Positions 17,084-25,262 of a stretch of DNA of 64,000 nt are shown in pieces. This DNA is from JAHFTY01 sp964584785 (GTDB lineage: Bacteria; Acidobacteriota; Terriglobia; 20CM-2-55-15). The number at the start of each line of letters is the position of its first letter. Positions within the stretch are counted from its first letter, which is position 1. The position numbers and the translations under genes were made by a program. Under the pieces are notes generated by a model, which was given only the letters and a program-made list of their open reading frames with translations, was not told the DNA's origin and made no database searches. The stretch is taken from NCBI GenBank assembly GCA_964584785.1, contig CAZPBY010000005.1:122533-186532 (forward strand), in the 5' to 3' direction.

Positions 17084-18163
17084 CTATCGATTCGAGGTTT
17101 TCCACTGCGCCATGTATTTCTGGATTTCGGCAACGGCGTCTCGCACGGTGATATCCACCACAAGTTTGCCGAGCTCCTTTGACGACTTGTGCGGATCGCC
17201 GGTGATGCCGTTGTTCACTCTGGGCGGCTGATTGGCAGCGTCCGCGCCGCGGCCGCCGCGCTGACCGCCACCGTCAGCGTTTCCACCGCCTCGTTGACCG
17301 CCTTGCGGCCCCTGAATGGCAATCCAGACTGGCTTACTGGTGTCCATGGGCGCTGCGCCCGCTGCCCCGCGTCCCCCGCGTTGACCGCCTCCGCCGACGG
17401 CTTGCTGCGCGGCCCGATCCTGCTGGGCTTTCCAGTCCTCAAAGGTCGGACCCGGATCAAATGGAACCGTCTTGTAGATTTCTCGCACGTACATGTTCTT
17501 CACCGGTTCCCAGTACATCATTTCGGAAGTGTCGGAAACGCCGGCGTGGCTGGGTATCGGAATCTTATGGTCGTAACAGTATTGTTCGAAATCGGTGTGA
17601 GCCTTGTTATAGAAGTCACTGATGTAGGCGACGTGCACACCTTGCGCGGAGTAGTGTTCATCGGCATATGCCGCCACTTCCTTCATCTCGGCCTGACCGC
17701 CGCCGTGGTCGCCCATGATGAAGATGTATTTGAAGCCGTTCTTCACCATGTTGTCGATCTCGGCGAGGTTCACCGCTTTGAACAGATCGCTCGAGAGTCC
17801 CGAACCGCCGTTGTGAACATCGTCGCCGCTGGCCAGAGAGAACGGCACGGTGTATGCATTCAGCGCGTTGCCGAGTTTCTTCGCGACTTCGACTCCTTTG
17901 TTATGCCCCATGATGGTGTGCCCACCCAAAACATCCTGAGGCCCGCGCTGCTCGGTTCCACCGTTAACGATGATCACCGTGGTCTTGCCTTCATTGTGAA
18001 TCTTTTCATGGATCTCGTTCCAGGTAAGCAGCTCCATATCGACCTGGTCCTTGACCGGAACCATTTTCATCGCGTTACCCGTGGTGGGAACCTGGGCCAG
18101 GCTGTGTGCGGGGAACAGCGACAGCGCTGCCAGGACCGTCAAGATGACTCCAATTCTCTTCAT
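17084..18163 (-). CDS. Exported creatininase-family amidohydrolase
   Basis: A 359-residue protein with a signal peptide ending near SLAQ and AAGGAGA before the ATG. Creatininase-fold metal ligands fit NGGTEQRGPQDVLGGHTIMG (Glu and His) and IMGDHGGGQAEMKEV. An insertion of about 70 residues (17210-17420) is made of Gly-Gln-Arg-Gly-Gly-rich low-complexity sequence, like that in several other exported proteins here. The family includes creatinine amidohydrolase and enzymes acting on formamides in cofactor synthesis; the export signal argues against the latter. Reaction unknown. It is the first intact gene of the run that continues with the SGNH hydrolase and PQQ dehydrogenase. Confidence 0.85.
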   Translation of the reverse strand: MKRIGVILTVLAALSLFPAHSLAQVPTTGNAMKMVPVKDQVDMELLTWNEIHEKIHNEGKTTVIIVNGGTEQRGPQDVLGGHTIMGHNKGVEVAKKLGNALNAYTVPFSLASGDDVHNGGSGLSSDLFKAVNLAEIDNMVKNGFKYIFIMGDHGGGQAEMKEVAAYADEHYSAQGVHVAYISDFYNKAHTDFEQYCYDHKIPIPSHAGVSDTSEMMYWEPVKNMYVREIYKTVPFDPGPTFEDWKAQQDRAAQQAVGGGGQRGGRGAAGAAPMDTSKPVWIAIQGPQGGQRGGGNADGGGQRGGRGADAANQPPRVNNGITGDPHKSSKELGKLVVDITVRDAVAEIQKYMAQWKTSNR

Positions 18164-18201
18164 AGTGTCTCCTTAATAAAAGGTTGTTTAAACGCCGCCC
18201 T

Positions 18202-18588
18202 CTAATCTTTCGAACTATCCGTCGATGATGTCAGCACTTTTCCGTCGGATGCGCGCGAATACTTCTTGAACCAGCTCATCATGTAGAGCTGTGTCCGGAT
18301 GTAGTTGGATGCTTTCGAGCCGGTATCATGAAACTCTTCGTTGAACTGTAGCAGCGTCGTCGGCACACCTCTCACTTTCAACGCAGCGTAATACTCCTCA
18401 GTTTGAGGCATAGGTGTAGGTCGGCCGAGGACACCCGTCATCAGGGTTGCCGGACCATCGACGTTCAGGAACCGCACGAAGATCTGTGTACCTTTGGGCT
18501 CGCGTGTAGAGGATCGAGTTTCCTGAGCAGCGGCCAATGATGCTGTGCAAAAAGCAAACGTGATCGCCCACGTTACTTTCCGCAACAT
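18202..18588 (-). pseudogene. Remnant of an exported S9 prolyl-oligopeptidase-type protease
   Basis: A 128-residue open frame that fuses an intact start to the extreme end of an S9 peptidase. GGGAGG and ATG precede a normal signal peptide (TWAITFAFCTASLAAAQ). After only about 30 residues the sequence becomes MPQTEEYYAALKVRGVPTTL and RTQLYMMSWFKKYSRA, which is the C-terminus of the alpha/beta-hydrolase domain. The catalytic Ser region and the whole propeller are missing. The charge-relay Asp position reads GVLGRPTP instead of the usual Asp-containing loop, while the His region EEFHDTGS is kept. An internal deletion of roughly 500-600 residues is inferred from the usual family size. It cannot be an active protease. 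Confidence 0.75.
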
Positions 18589-18682
18589 TCAGCACCTCCC
18601 GGAATCGGCTCCTGTCGTTTCAAAACGTCGCCAGTTTATACCAATAATCAAAGGAAGTTCACGCGTCAGGTAGGAGGGAGTC

Positions 18683-18910
18683 CGCACGCCGGAGGCGTGT
18701 CAGGAATTTTAGCCGGGGTAAGTGAGCGCCAGCGAGCGCAACCCGCGTTTGCTTACAATCAAACCAGACCCGCACGCCAGCGGGGTGCGTGGAAAAATGC
18801 CCGACCCTTTCAAGGTGCGAAAATTCGCCCAGTTCGTTTCCCCGGTGGTACGCGCACAAAAAAACGTGCGCGTACCAGCGGTTAAATTCCTGCCACGCCT
18901 CCGGCGTGCG
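18683..18910. repeat. MITE-like element with palindromic ends
   Basis: The ends are imperfect inverted copies of about 31 bases. Each contains the palindrome CACGCCGGAGGCGTG (18685-18699 and, as its complement, about 18894-18908) followed inward by CAGGAATTT and A-rich/CC bases. The interior has a second hairpin, GGTACGCGCAC-A7-CGTGCGCGTACC, at about 18848-18876, and no coding sequence. The same palindromic core recurs at 63730-63756. The element separates the S9 remnant from the groEL stop. Confidence 0.55.
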
Positions 18911-18918
18911 AATGATCT

Positions 18919-20538
18919 TTAGTACATCGGTGGCGCGGCGGGAGCGGCCGGGGCTTTGTCGTCTTCCGGAATCTCGGAGACGAGAGCCTCGGTGGTCAGC
19001 ATCAGGGCGGAAATCGATGCAGCGTTTTGCAGTGCGGTGCGCGTCACTTTCGCCGGATCGAGAATTCCATCCTTGATCATGTCGCCATATTCTTCGGAAG
19101 CGGCATTGAAGCCGTAGTTCGAATCCCTGGCTTCCTTCACTTTTCCCAGAACGACCGCGCCCTCATGACCGGCGTTCGAGGCAATCATGCGAAGCGGTTC
19201 TTCGAGCGAGCGCTTCACGATGTTGACGCCGATCTGTTCGTCGCCGTCCAGTTTCAGTTTGTCGAGAGCCGGAATGGCACGAATGAAGGCCACGCCGCCG
19301 CCGGGGACAATCCCTTCCTCGACAGCCGCGCGAGTCGCGTGCATCGCATCCTCGACACGAGCCTTCTTTTCCTTCATTTCGGTTTCAGTCGCAGCTCCAA
19401 CCTTGATCACGGCGACGCCGCCGACCAGCTTCGCCAGGCGCTCCTGCAGTTTCTCGCGGTCGTAATCGGAGGTGGTGTCATCGATCTGCGTGCGGATCTG
19501 TTTGACGCGGCCTTCGATGGCGTCGTGTTTGCCGGAGCCTTCGACGATGGTGGTGTTGTCCTTGTCGATCACCACTTTCTTGGCGCGCCCGAGGTCTTCG
19601 ATATGGAGATTTTCCAGCTTGATCCCGAGATCTTCCGTGATGGCTTTGCCGCCGCTGAGGATCGCGATGTCTTCAAGCATTGCCTTGCGGCGATCGCCGA
19701 ATCCCGGAGCCTTGACGGCAGCGGCTTGCAGCGTACCGCGCAGCTTGTTGACCACGAGCGTGGCGAGAGCTTCACCTTCGACTTCTTCCGCGATGATCAA
19801 CAGCGGACGGCCCATCTTGGCGACCTGCTCGAGCACCGGCAGAAGATCTTTCATTGTGCTGATTTTCTTTTCATGAATGAGGATGAGCGCATTCTCGAGA
19901 ACGCACTCCATGCGATCGGGGTCGGTCACGAAATACGGTGACAGATAGCCGCGATCGAACTGCATGCCTTCGACAACCTCGAGGCCGGTCTCGATCGTCT
20001 TGGCTTCTTCGACGGTGATGACGCCGTCTTTTCCGACCTTCTTCATCGCGTCCGCGATGATGTTGCCGATCGTCGGATCGTTGTTGGCCGATACGGTCGC
20101 AACTTGCGCGATCATGTCGCCCTTGACCGGCTTCGCGAGTTTCTTGAACTCCTCGGTCGCGACTTCGACGGCTCTCTCGATGCCGCGTTTGACGGCCATC
20201 GGGTTGGCGCCGGCGGCCACGGTCTTCACGCCTTCGCGGAAGATGGCCTGCGCGAGAACGGTTGCCGTGGTCGTGCCGTCGCCGGCGACGTCGCTTGTTT
20301 TGGAAGCGACTTCCTTAACCATCTGCGCGCCCATGTTCTCGAGCGGTTCTTTCAATTCGATTTCCTTCGCTACGGTCACGCCGTCCTTCGTAATGGTCGG
20401 CGACCCGAATTTCTTGTCGAGGACGACATTGCGGCCCTTCGGGCCGAGCGTAATCTTGACGGCGTCTGCCAACAGGTTCACCCCGCGCAGAATCGCCTGA
20501 CGGGAATCTTCACCATGAACGATTTGTTTTGCTGCCAT
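18919..20538 (-). CDS. groL: Chaperonin GroEL (60 kDa)
   Basis: A 539-residue chaperonin at normal length. Recognisable signatures are MAAKQIVHGEDSRQAILRGV, the ATP site TLGPKGRNVVLDKK and GDGTTTATVLAQAI, and AAVEEGIVPGGGVAF. It assembles as a double heptameric ring and folds client proteins with GroES. The C-terminus ends in an Ala/Pro-rich tail with a final Tyr instead of the usual Gly-Gly-Met repeats; this tail normally projects into the folding cavity. It follows groES with an 11-base gap and is controlled by the promoter and CIRCE upstream of groES. Confidence 0.98.
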   Translation of the reverse strand: MAAKQIVHGEDSRQAILRGVNLLADAVKITLGPKGRNVVLDKKFGSPTITKDGVTVAKEIELKEPLENMGAQMVKEVASKTSDVAGDGTTTATVLAQAIFREGVKTVAAGANPMAVKRGIERAVEVATEEFKKLAKPVKGDMIAQVATVSANNDPTIGNIIADAMKKVGKDGVITVEEAKTIETGLEVVEGMQFDRGYLSPYFVTDPDRMECVLENALILIHEKKISTMKDLLPVLEQVAKMGRPLLIIAEEVEGEALATLVVNKLRGTLQAAAVKAPGFGDRRKAMLEDIAILSGGKAITEDLGIKLENLHIEDLGRAKKVVIDKDNTTIVEGSGKHDAIEGRVKQIRTQIDDTTSDYDREKLQERLAKLVGGVAVIKVGAATETEMKEKKARVEDAMHATRAAVEEGIVPGGGVAFIRAIPALDKLKLDGDEQIGVNIVKRSLEEPLRMIASNAGHEGAVVLGKVKEARDSNYGFNAASEEYGDMIKDGILDPAKVTRTALQNAASISALMLTTEALVSEIPEDDKAPAAPAAPPMY

Positions 20539-20549
20539 TGGTTCCCTCC

Positions 20550-20876
20550 TTACTTCTTGCTCTTGCCGGCGCTAGCGGTGACCTCGGAAACAATTCCGAG
20601 AATTTCGTCTTCGCGCAGGATCAGATATTCGGTGCCATCCAGCTTGATCTCTGTTCCCGAATACTTTCCGAAAAGAACGCGATCGCCCTCTTTCACTTCG
20701 AGTGGCGTCACGGTACCGTTCTCCAGCCGCTTGCCCGTCCCTGCAGCCACGATTTCGCCCTCCTGCGGTTTCTCTTTCGCTGTGTCGGGAATGATGATTC
20801 CTCCCCGAACCGTCTCCTGCTCCTCGATCCGCTTGACCAGAACGCGATCGTGCAAAGGTCTGAATTTCATTTGCAT
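20550..20876 (-). CDS. groS: Co-chaperonin GroES (10 kDa)
   Basis: A 108-residue GroES. The sequence FRPLHDRVLVKRIEEQ, the mobile-loop region EETVRGGIIIPDTAKEKPQ, and VLFGKYSGTEIKLDGTEYL are characteristic. Two ATGs (20876 and 20870) both follow AAGGAGT; the first is kept. It caps the GroEL ring. The first gene of the groESL operon, 59 bases downstream of a perfect CIRCE operator. Confidence 0.97.
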   Translation of the reverse strand: MQMKFRPLHDRVLVKRIEEQETVRGGIIIPDTAKEKPQEGEIVAAGTGKRLENGTVTPLEVKEGDRVLFGKYSGTEIKLDGTEYLILREDEILGIVSEVTASAGKSKK

Positions 20877-20934
20877 CTACTCCTTTTTCGTCGGTGTGTT
20901 TGTAGTCTTAAAAAATGATGCGGCCGGGCGTTTA

Positions 20935-20961
20935 TTAGCACTCATTCAGCCCGAGTGCTAA
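20935..20961. promoter_or_regulatory. CIRCE operator (HrcA site)
   Basis: TTAGCACTC-N9-GAGTGCTAA is present without a mismatch (arms 20935-20943 and 20953-20961). CIRCE is the binding site of the heat-shock repressor HrcA. It begins at the -10 box of the groESL promoter, so bound HrcA would cover the transcription start. No hrcA gene is in this window. Confidence 0.97.
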
Positions 20962-20990
20962 TTTTAGGGAAGGCTGTTGCAATCTGTCAA
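20961..20990 (-). promoter_or_regulatory. Sigma-70-type promoter of groESL
   Basis: On the minus strand TTGACA (20985-20990) is followed after 18 bases by TAAAAT (20961-20966). The last A of CIRCE overlaps the -10 box. The spacing and matches make this the probable vegetative promoter repressed by HrcA. Confidence 0.8.
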
Positions 20991-21026
20991 TCAGCGAATT
21001 CTTTGTTTGCCGTTTCCTGCGCCTCT

Positions 21027-21581
21027 TCAACTTACCGGCGCAAGGGCGACGACGCTGTAGGCGATCGTGACGTTCGTCGACAGGTTTCGATAGGCGTGCT
21101 TCTGGTCTCCCCGAAAAACCAAAACATCGCCCGGACCGAGCTCCCACGATGATCCCTCGACGGCCAGCTGAACCTTGCCGATCTCGCACGTCAGATACTC
21201 GCGCGTCCCCGGTGTGTGCGGAACGCCAACCAGGTAAGCGTCGGCCGCAAACTCCATCCGATCGATCTGAAGGCCGGCGATGGCCTCGGGCAAAAGATTA
21301 CGAACCCGAACTTTGCCGCGCAACCGTGATGGCAGTGATTCGGATCGATACAATTTCACGCCGTGGCGTTCCGGACCGATCAGCTCCTCCAGCGGCACTT
21401 GAAGGGCGGTCGCTACCCGGAGCAGGATCGCGAGCGTTGGATTCGAACTTCCCGACTCGAGATTGGACCACGTCGCACGCGGAATTGAAGCGATCTGTGA
21501 AATCTGCTCCTGCGACAAACCTCTCGCCTCCCTCAAATGCCGGACGTTGTTTCCAAGATTCACTGCAACCTGATCATCCAT
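21027..21581 (-). CDS. XRE-family regulator with C-terminal cupin domain
   Basis: A 184-residue protein from the ATG at 21581; a TTG at 21605 is in frame but has little support. The helix-turn-helix covers residues 8-62 (NVRHLREARGLSQEQISQIA and RATWSNLESGSSNPTLAILL). A cupin barrel follows with GTREYLTCEIGKVQLAVEGSS and GDVLVFRGDQKHAYRN, whose His is a likely metal ligand. Proteins of this build sense small ligands and control neighbouring catabolic or redox genes. It is divergent from the SDR/QueA-like/DinB-like operon with 93 bases between starts, which it may regulate together with itself. Confidence 0.88.
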   Translation of the reverse strand: MDDQVAVNLGNNVRHLREARGLSQEQISQIASIPRATWSNLESGSSNPTLAILLRVATALQVPLEELIGPERHGVKLYRSESLPSRLRGKVRVRNLLPEAIAGLQIDRMEFAADAYLVGVPHTPGTREYLTCEIGKVQLAVEGSSWELGPGDVLVFRGDQKHAYRNLSTNVTIAYSVVALAPVS

Positions 21582-21674
21582 GTCAACACGATAGCCTTCT
21601 GACAATGTATTGGCAAGATCGATGAATTGTTGTCGGGGCGAGCGTCATATTGAAAGTGCAGTGAGGAGGAAGTG

Positions 21675-22400
21675 ATGGAAATCAGGAATGCTTCGGTGCT
21701 GATCACCGGCGGCAGCCGCGGGCTGGGCCGGGCGCTGGCCGTTTCCCTCGCGAGGGAAGGAGCGAATGTCGTGCTGGTGGCGCGTCAGGCGGAGGCTCTG
21801 GAAACCGCCCTGAATCAGATCCGCGCGGAAGGACAGTCGGCTCATGGCATCGTCGCCGATGCGGGCGACAAGTCGGCGATTTACACGATATCCGGTGAAG
21901 CCGCGGCCGTGGCCGGCCCCGTGGATATCCTCATTCTCAACGCCAGCACGTTAGGTCCGGTGCCTCTGCGTCTGCTTCTGGATACCGAGTGCGAGGATCT
22001 CGAACGGGTCTTGCAGATCAACCTCGTCGGCCCATTTCGACTGGCTAAGGCCATCGCCGCATCCATGGCTCTGCGCGGCCGCGGAATCATCATCGGAATC
22101 AGTTCGGATGCCGCCGTTGAAGCTTACCCGGGCTGGGGCGCATACGGGATTTCGAAAGCGGGCCTCGATCACTTGCTGCGGATTCTCGCCAAGGAAATGG
22201 AAGACAGTGGCGTCCGGATTCTCAGTATCGATCCGGGAGAAATGAACACGCAGATGCACGCGGACGCCATGCCCGAAGCGGATCCCGCAACGCTGGCAAG
22301 TCCCGAAGACGTCGCCGAACGCATCGCCGGCATCATTCGGCATGCGGAATATCTCCAGAATGGATCGCGGGTCATCGCTTCTCAAGTGGAGGTCTCATGA
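21675..22400 (+). CDS. Short-chain dehydrogenase/reductase
   Basis: A 241-residue classical SDR. GAGGAGG five bases before the ATG fixes the start. The cofactor motif is LITGGSRGLGRALAVSLA, the structural motif is DILILNAS, and the catalytic Ser-Tyr-Lys is seen in GISSDAAVEAYPGWGAYGISKAG. NADP preference is suggested by the Arg at the second glycine-loop position. It oxidises or reduces an alcohol/ketone that I cannot name. Its stop overlaps the QueA-like start (ATGA), so the two are co-translated. Confidence 0.9.
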   Translation: MEIRNASVLITGGSRGLGRALAVSLAREGANVVLVARQAEALETALNQIRAEGQSAHGIVADAGDKSAIYTISGEAAAVAGPVDILILNASTLGPVPLRLLLDTECEDLERVLQINLVGPFRLAKAIAASMALRGRGIIIGISSDAAVEAYPGWGAYGISKAGLDHLLRILAKEMEDSGVRILSIDPGEMNTQMHADAMPEADPATLASPEDVAERIAGIIRHAEYLQNGSRVIASQVEVS

Positions 22401-23473
22401 CTGCTGCACAGGTCCCTCGTGCGCGTGACATGTCACGGTTGTTGGTGATTGATCGTGACACTCGGACGTTCCGGGATGCCATGTCTACGGAGTTTGCCGA
22501 TTTTTTATCTGACGGCGATCTCCTGGTGGTCAACGACGCGGCAACGCTGCCCGCTTCATTTCGCGTTCGAATGCCTTCGGGAGCCGATGCGGAGGCGCGT
22601 CTTGCCGGCCGCGTCGACGACGTCACATGGAACGTCGTACTGTTCGGCGCCGGTGATTGGCGAACAGCGACCGAGCTACGCGATCCACCCGAAAACGTTC
22701 ATACGGGAGACGAAATTCAGATTGCCCTTGATGTCACGATGAAGGTCATCGAAGTTTCCAAAATATCCGCCCGGCTGGTGACGGTTCGGTTCAATCGAAG
22801 CGGTCCCGGCCTGTGGACAGCTCTTTATGCCTATGGCCGGCCGATTCAATACTCACACCTCTCGGACGACCTGGAGCTCTGGTCGGTGCAAACGATTTAC
22901 GCAGGACGTCCGTGGGCCGTCGAAATGCCTTCCGCCGGTTATGCGTTATCCTGGCGGACGATGCGCCGGTTGATCGATAAGGGCGTTGGCATCGCCCGGA
23001 TCACGCACGCGGCCGGCTTAAGCTCGACCGGTGACGAAGAACTGGATGACGCACTGCCCTTGCCTGAACGATTTGACATCCCCTCCGCGACAGTCGCGGC
23101 TGCGGAGTCCACACGCCTGGCCGGCGGCCGGGTCATCGCGGTCGGAACGACTGTCGTTCGCGCAATTGAAGGAGCGTCGCTGCAGAATGATGGACGGCTT
23201 GTAGCAGGTAGCGGCGTAACGGACCTTGTCATCGGTCCAGGATTTCGTCCGGCCGTGGTGTCTGGTGTACTCACGGGAATTCACGACCCATCACAAAGTC
23301 ACTTTCGGCTACTTCGCGCGTTTGCGGATGAAGCCACTCTTCGTCGAGCGTTGCGTCATGCAACCGAATCCGGATACCTGAGTCATGAATTTGGTGATTC
23401 GTGTCTCATCATTGGTGCGCGATTTCATCCAGCCATTTTGAATACGGCCTCAGATACAATGCGTCATACGTGA
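22397..23473 (+). CDS. Divergent QueA-like (S-adenosylmethionine:tRNA ribosyltransferase-isomerase family) protein
   Basis: A 358-residue protein near the usual QueA size. Family landmarks are ARDMSRLLVIDRDTRTF, FLSDGDLLVVNDAATLPASF, YAYGRPIQYSHL and VIAVGTTVVRAIEGA. True QueA adds an epoxycyclopentane unit from SAM to preQ1 in tRNA. Here the N-terminal FDYxLPxxLIA block is absent, the AGLHF motif reads SAGYALS, and TLHVGxGTF is replaced by THAAGLSSTGDEELDD. The protein is therefore probably a paralogue with another substrate or altered chemistry. It sits between an SDR and a DinB-like gene with four-base overlaps on both sides. No tgt or other queuosine gene is nearby. Confidence 0.75.
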   Translation: MTAAQVPRARDMSRLLVIDRDTRTFRDAMSTEFADFLSDGDLLVVNDAATLPASFRVRMPSGADAEARLAGRVDDVTWNVVLFGAGDWRTATELRDPPENVHTGDEIQIALDVTMKVIEVSKISARLVTVRFNRSGPGLWTALYAYGRPIQYSHLSDDLELWSVQTIYAGRPWAVEMPSAGYALSWRTMRRLIDKGVGIARITHAAGLSSTGDEELDDALPLPERFDIPSATVAAAESTRLAGGRVIAVGTTVVRAIEGASLQNDGRLVAGSGVTDLVIGPGFRPAVVSGVLTGIHDPSQSHFRLLRAFADEATLRRALRHATESGYLSHEFGDSCLIIGARFHPAILNTASDTMRHT

Positions 23474-24348
23474 AAACAACACTTGCGATCCCCACCATTC
23501 TGCTTACGTTGACCGTGACCGTGTCTGCTCAGGCACCGTCCAACCCACTATCCGACGGAACGCGGTTCACTTACCGTGTCGCCAAGAACTACATCACGCT
23601 CTCCGCGGAAAAGATGCCTGCGGAACTGTACCCGTTCCGGCCAACACCGGTTGTGAGGAGCTTCGGCGAGTTCATCGGGCACATTGCGGATTCCAATTTC
23701 CGTCTATGCTCGGTAGTCTCGGGCGAGAGTCCGATCGACGCAGGTAATGAAAGAGGTAAAATCGGGAAGGAAGAATTAACCAAGGCTCTTGCGGATTCAT
23801 TCGTCTATTGCGACAAGGTCTACGACGCACTAACCGATGCCGGTGGAACGTCCACTATTACCTTCGATGCTGGTGTCGAAGGTTTGCGATCGAGAGTCCA
23901 GCTTCCGAAGCTCACCGCGTTGTCCTTCTTATCCATGGCGAATTACGAACATTATGGAAACCTTGTCACTTATTTGCGGCTCAAAGGTATTGTTCCTCCG
24001 TCGTCGGAGCTCCCGCCTGCTCGCTTTCCGGCTACAAGCTCGAATGAAACGAAGAGAACGTACTCCGATCCCAGCGGAGAGTGGAACCTGATGGTCGAAA
24101 CGCCAAATGGTCCTATTGCCGCGGTACTAACACTCACTATCGAAGGAACAGCCGTCACCGGCCAGGCTAAATTCGACCGTGGAACCGTGGCATTGTCAGG
24201 TACATTGATTACATCCGAAATCAAGCTAACAGGAAAACTTCAAACTCTTGTGATGAGCTTCTCAGGCAAGCCCGGCAAGGATGCGATGTCCGGCAGCGTG
24301 GACTTTGCCGGGCATCCGAATGGTACGTGGTCGGCAGTACGTCCCTGA
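23470..24348 (+). CDS. Exported DinB-like four-helix protein with C-terminal beta domain
   Basis: A 292-residue protein read from a GTG that overlaps the QueA-like stop (GTGA). A signal peptide (TLAIPTILLTLTVTVSAQ) leads into a DinB/YfiT-like bundle, with putative metal-binding His residues in GEFIGHIADSNFRLCS and MANYEHYGNLVTYLR, the second typical of the last helix. From about residue 195 a separate beta-rich domain follows (SGEWNLMVETPNGPIAAVLTL ... GTVALSGTLITSEIKLTG). Members of the DinB family use a mononuclear metal and sometimes a thiol cofactor. Function unknown; export of a DinB-like protein occurs in acidobacteria. Confidence 0.78.
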   Translation: MKTTLAIPTILLTLTVTVSAQAPSNPLSDGTRFTYRVAKNYITLSAEKMPAELYPFRPTPVVRSFGEFIGHIADSNFRLCSVVSGESPIDAGNERGKIGKEELTKALADSFVYCDKVYDALTDAGGTSTITFDAGVEGLRSRVQLPKLTALSFLSMANYEHYGNLVTYLRLKGIVPPSSELPPARFPATSSNETKRTYSDPSGEWNLMVETPNGPIAAVLTLTIEGTAVTGQAKFDRGTVALSGTLITSEIKLTGKLQTLVMSFSGKPGKDAMSGSVDFAGHPNGTWSAVRP

Positions 24349-24444
24349 GTGCAGTGGTGATTGAGTTGTAGATGGAAATGACCTACCATACGGTTGGGTT
24401 AAGTCCTGCATCCGAACATACAATTCAATTCCAATGGAGGTAGT

Positions 24445-24822
24445 GTGACAGATCGACAACGGCTCATCGAACTTGCTTTAAGCGGGCTGGAAAGCGAACG
24501 CGATCGTATCAGCCAGGAAATCACTCAGCTGCAACACCAGTTGCGCGGCGGCAGACCCGGACGGGCGCGCGCCGCTTCAGCGGACGGCCCGGCACCAGGA
24601 AGCAGGACGATGAGTGCAGCTCAAAAAAGAAAGATCGCAGCGAGTCTTCGAAAGAGATGGGCGGAACGCCGTAAAGGGCAGGCAGGCAGCAATGCAAAGC
24701 CGGCAGCACGTGCTGGTTCACCTAACAAAGGTAAAGCCATGACAACGGCACAAAAGCGAAAGATCTCCGACGCGCTGAAGAAGAGATGGGCGGAGCGCAA
24801 AAAAGCACAGAAGGCGGCTTAG
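24445..24822 (+). CDS. Small basic protein with duplicated AQKRKI motif, putative nucleic-acid binding
   Basis: A 125-residue very basic protein from a GTG five bases after GGAGG. An N-terminal helix (residues 1-33) looks coiled-coil forming (LIELALSGLESERDRISQEI). Two copies of a 22-residue unit follow: MSAAQKRKIAASLRKRWAER and MTTAQKRKISDALKKRWAER, each after a Gly/Ala/Ser-rich linker. Similar Lys/Arg-Ile-Ala-x-x-x-Arg-Trp-Ala repeats occur in many uncharacterised bacterial proteins and are presumed to bind DNA. The arrangement suggests a dimer with two binding units per chain. No partner gene is evident. Confidence 0.7.
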   Translation: MTDRQRLIELALSGLESERDRISQEITQLQHQLRGGRPGRARAASADGPAPGSRTMSAAQKRKIAASLRKRWAERRKGQAGSNAKPAARAGSPNKGKAMTTAQKRKISDALKKRWAERKKAQKAA

Positions 24823-24837
24823 TAAACCTTCATTGAA

Positions 24838-25221
24838 GTGAGTGACCCTCAAGCGACCTATTCCAGAGACTCCGATCATCAGGCGTTGACCGACCTGAAC
24901 AAGCTATACATTCAGTGCGTCGTCCGCGCGGATGCCGATTTGTTTGAGACCATCCTTGCCGAGGACTTTCAGTGCTCGAGCCCGGATGGTTCGATCGTCG
25001 ATAAGAAGGAATTTCTCCGACGGATCCGATCCTCCCCTCCACTGCAGTTCATGGATATCGCGGATGTGCAGATCCGCCAGATCAGCAACGTCGCCATTAT
25101 CCATGCGCGAACCAACTTCCAGTCCGCCGACGGAGTTCCCGGAAGAGGCCGCTACACGGATATCTGGGCGAATCGCGACGGCCGTTGGCTTGCCGTCGCG
25201 GCGCACGTCACACGCCTTTAG
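24838..25221 (+). CDS. SnoaL/DUF4440-like NTF2-fold protein
   Basis: A 127-residue protein from a GTG at 24838. The pattern of an N-terminal helix (HQALTDLNKLYIQCVVRADA), then LFETILAEDFQCSSPDG and a C-terminal TDIWANRDGRWLAVAAHVTRL, is that of DUF4440/SnoaL-like NTF2-fold proteins, which bind small hydrophobic ligands or act as isomerases and ketosteroid-like enzymes. No signal peptide. It lies 15 bases after the basic protein gene and 41 bases before the amidohydrolase, in the same direction. Confidence 0.8.
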   Translation: MSDPQATYSRDSDHQALTDLNKLYIQCVVRADADLFETILAEDFQCSSPDGSIVDKKEFLRRIRSSPPLQFMDIADVQIRQISNVAIIHARTNFQSADGVPGRGRYTDIWANRDGRWLAVAAHVTRL

Positions 25222-25262
25222 ACTCATATATAATTCGCCACAAAACATTTCCGGAGGCAGCT

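Noticed and set aside
19027..20961. Plus-strand frames of up to 304 residues opposite groESL
   Set aside because: Complement of highly conserved chaperonin genes; no motif and no ribosome-binding site.
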